Shown here: piece after piece, positions 62,312 through 64,000 of the stretch | Layout: every line of letters begins with the position of its first letter | Numbering within the stretch: the first letter of the stretch is position 1 | Source: Vibrio rotiferianus CAIM 577 = LMG 21460 | GTDB lineage: Bacteria > Pseudomonadota > Gammaproteobacteria > Enterobacterales > Vibrionaceae | Assembly: GCF_002741985.1 (NCBI RefSeq) | Contig: NZ_APHW01000104.1 | Coordinates: 1 to 64,000 of the forward strand | DNA: 64,000 bases | Direction: 5' to 3' | Made by a program: the position numbers and the translations under genes | Notes under the pieces: generated by a model | The model's input: the letters and a program-made list of their open reading frames with translations, nothing else | What the model was told of the DNA's origin: nothing | Databases searched by the model: none

Positions 62312-63598
62312 TTATTTTGGAAAGCAAATGGTAAAGCATGCACCGCCTAGGGGGCTATGAGACACGGAGACTTCCCCTCGCTGCAACTCGACGATCTGTT
62401 TTACTATCGCAAGCCCCAGTCCAAAACCACTGGTGTTCTTATTACGTGATTTATCAGCACTATAAAAAGCATCAAACAGGTGAGGCCAATCTTTCTCTTC
62501 GATTCCGCAACCATCGTCATGGATTTGTATACAATGGTGATCTGATGTCTCAATAATATTCAAGACGATAAGGCTATTAGCGTACCGCATTGCGTTTCGA
62601 AGTAGGTTGTCTAATGCGCGCGATAGAAGTTTTGGGTCAGCTGAGATAACGATGTTTTGGGCTTCGGAATCATCGATTTCAATAGATACGCTTGTATCCC
62701 GTTGCCACTTTGGTAACAGTGATTGAATAAAACTAGCGAGCATTACTGACGAAGTTTGAATCTCTGCGTTAGGCCTTTCCATCTTTGCGTAGTAGAGGAG
62801 TTCTTCGACCATGTCTTCCATGTCATCGATGTCTTCAACGATGCTGTTGACGTATTTTTTCTGCTGTTCGTTGAGCGAGGAGTCTGAAAGAAGGTCTGCT
62901 TGCCATTGGAGTCGAAAGATTGGCGTTCGGAGTTCGTGCGCAACGGCGTTGGTCAACATTTTGTTGCTTGTAATTAGGCGAGATACTTTCTCTGCCATGT
63001 CGTTAAAGCTTTGGTTAAGCGTTCCTACCGACTTCGCGCTGGAAGTATCAGCCCGAGCATTGAAATCTCCTGATGCGAATTCAACAGTGACTTTTTCTAG
63101 AGCACGAACACGGCGACTTAAAAACCAAATTAGAAGCACACAATAGAGGGCAAAACCAGCAAGAAAGAACAGCCAGACGATATTATCATCGAAGTTTATT
63201 GCTTGAATTATCGGGCTGCTTGGGTTTTCACTGAATTTGAATACAGGGGAGCCGGGTTCAAATCGAAACCACAAGTCTCGCTCATCATCGAACGCGGTAT
63301 TAACTGATGGATTGTGATCAAACGCTTGCTGAATTTCTTGAGGAAGATGAGTTTTTTCTTCGGCAATCAACAGCATGTGGCTTGATTTAGCAAGTTTCTC
63401 CAGTTGTTGTACTGTGTACGCCTCTCCCTTTTCTTGATAGACAGGATAAATAAACTCATGGAAAGCTTGCGCCTGATGCTCTTCTAGCAAGTAATCGTAA
63501 TCGGTATTGAGTTGATAAACGATGACCTCATAACCCACTAAACTAGCAAAAAATAGAACAATAAGACCAATGAAGCTCTCTAAGTAAATTCGTTTCAT
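62312..63598 (-). CDS. Sensor histidine kinase
   Basis: A 428-aa kinase from the ATG at 63598, which overlaps the stop of the response-regulator gene by one base (TAATG). TM1 is about residues 8-28, then a periplasmic loop of about 110 residues, TM2 about 140-160, HAMP, and the phospho-accepting His221 in NAVAHELRTP. N box LDNLLRNAMRYAN and G boxes DDGCGIEEKDW and SGFGLGLAIVKQ follow. It resembles the RstB/CpxA group. Together with the regulator it is placed to control dgkA-eptA, as related systems respond to antimicrobial peptides or cations; this is inference from location. Confidence 0.9.
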   Translation of the reverse strand: MKRIYLESFIGLIVLFFASLVGYEVIVYQLNTDYDYLLEEHQAQAFHEFIYPVYQEKGEAYTVQQLEKLAKSSHMLLIAEEKTHLPQEIQQAFDHNPSVNTAFDDERDLWFRFEPGSPVFKFSENPSSPIIQAINFDDNIVWLFFLAGFALYCVLLIWFLSRRVRALEKVTVEFASGDFNARADTSSAKSVGTLNQSFNDMAEKVSRLITSNKMLTNAVAHELRTPIFRLQWQADLLSDSSLNEQQKKYVNSIVEDIDDMEDMVEELLYYAKMERPNAEIQTSSVMLASFIQSLLPKWQRDTSVSIEIDDSEAQNIVISADPKLLSRALDNLLRNAMRYANSLIVLNIIETSDHHCIQIHDDGCGIEEKDWPHLFDAFYSADKSRNKNTSGFGLGLAIVKQIVELQRGEVSVSHSPLGGACFTICFPK

Positions 63599-64000
63599 TA
63601 TACGTTCCACGCATCAGGCATGAATAGGTAGCCTTTTCCTCGAACGGTAATGATTTTTTGTGGTGGGGTTGTACTATCACCCAATTTTTTGCGTAAAGTT
63701 ACGATTCGGTTATCGATAGTACGATCGGTACCGTCGTATTCAATACCACGTAGTGTTTTAGTGAGCCACTCGCGAGAAAGAGTTTGTTCAGGACGGGTTG
63801 CGAGTACCCAAAGAAGATCAAATTCACCATCGGTAAGTGCTATTGGCTCTTTGTTGAGAGCACATGCCTTGCGCAAGCGATTCAAGCACAAAACACCGAC
63901 TTCAACACAGATATCGGATTCGAGTGCAGAAACTTCTTTGCGGCGCAACAGCATACGAATACGAGCAAGCAGTACACGTGGCTTTATTGGTTTGGTAACA
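63598..64000 (-). CDS. OmpR-family response regulator, 5' end beyond window
   Basis: The open frame enters from the right edge and holds the end of the receiver domain (VTKPIKPRVLLARIRMLLRR, with the conserved Lys-Pro) and the complete winged-helix DNA-binding domain (ALTDGEFDLLWVLATRPEQTLSREWL, DRTIDNRIVTLRKKLGD, VRGKGYLF). 133 residues are visible; about 100 N-terminal ones, including the phospho-accepting Asp, are missing. One-base overlap with the kinase gene. Confidence 0.92.
   Translation of the reverse strand, partial: VTKPIKPRVLLARIRMLLRRKEVSALESDICVEVGVLCLNRLRKACALNKEPIALTDGEFDLLWVLATRPEQTLSREWLTKTLRGIEYDGTDRTIDNRIVTLRKKLGDSTTPPQKIITVRGKGYLFMPDAWNV

Noticed and set aside
1..64000. 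tRNA, rRNA, insertion sequences, integron or prophage genes
   Set aside because: No transposase, integrase, attC-like array, phage structural gene, tRNA cloverleaf or rRNA segment was recognised on either strand.

Overview
The window reads as a Vibrio chromosome, most likely the second chromosome of a Harveyi-clade species (V. parahaemolyticus/alginolyticus/campbellii group). This rests on family recognition only: a CpsQ-type regulator next to an RTX matrix protein and type I secretion genes (the cpsQ-mfpABC arrangement known from V. parahaemolyticus), a GH19 chitinase, a penicillin-acylase/bile-salt-hydrolase family enzyme, YccF, KefB/KefG-like proteins, and moderate GC with dense coding on both strands. 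I see no rRNA, tRNA, CRISPR, prophage or insertion sequence.

Layout. 1-4.8 kb (minus): a MoxR/DUF58/DUF4381/BatA/BatB-C operon, whose last gene runs off the left edge inside a poly-glutamine tract. 5.1-7.3 kb: a chemoreceptor and a small acidic protein. 7.5-12.9 kb: two VpsT/CpsQ-type c-di-GMP-responsive regulators, then an RTX protein, its ABC exporter and its membrane-fusion protein. 13-21 kb: a sugar O-acetyltransferase, an SDR, a TPR-GAF-GGDEF cyclase, a DM13 gene broken at a G8 tract, an MscS channel, a PTS-EIIC/EAL fusion and azurin. 21-29 kb: a large GH19 chitinase, an NDH-2-like flavoprotein, an SDF-family symporter and a PhzF-like enzyme. 29-32.3 kb: a YbhB-like secreted protein with an AraC regulator, then Acr3 and ArsR with two matching operators. 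32.4-34.6 kb: sgrR divergent from what looks like an SgrS-type RNA with its own small ORF. 35-40.3 kb: an operon matching E. coli cmtB-cmtA-yggP-yggD-yggC in order, ending in a PHP phosphatase. 40.4-44 kb: an XRE regulator broken at a second G8 tract, a choloylglycine-hydrolase family enzyme with a LysR regulator, and a GNAT gene without a normal start codon. 44-46.2 kb: an ArsR/SigZ pair divergent from an ArsP-like permease, all three with cysteine-rich segments. 46.2-52 kb: LysR regulators, an NTF2-like protein and a KefG/KefB pair. 52-58.4 kb: a lipoprotein with six 48-bp repeats, a beta-barrel candidate, small membrane proteins, an MFS carrier, and an isochorismatase-type hydrolase divergent from a GlxA-type regulator with two matched operators. 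58.4-64 kb (minus): an oxidoreductase, dgkA-eptA for lipid A phosphoethanolamine modification, a glycine-zipper lipoprotein and a two-component system cut by the right edge.

How genes work together. Cyclic di-GMP is a recurring theme: two W[FL]SR regulators, one GGDEF and one EAL protein lie within 13 kb around a biofilm-matrix export operon. Sugar-phosphate stress control (sgrR with the SgrS-like RNA) sits next to a cryptic PTS operon. Metal and metalloid resistance appears twice (acr3/arsR and sigZ/arsR/permease).

The most useful new leads are the SgrS-like locus with a 44-aa ORF (32.4-32.8 kb), the two G8-tract frame disruptions that would each be repaired by the same one-base shift, the hairpin at the mfpA/mfpB junction, the paired GTC-N6-GAC operators, and the three cysteine-rich proteins of the sigZ locus. 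No search was run; gene symbols are by recognition of protein features and order.
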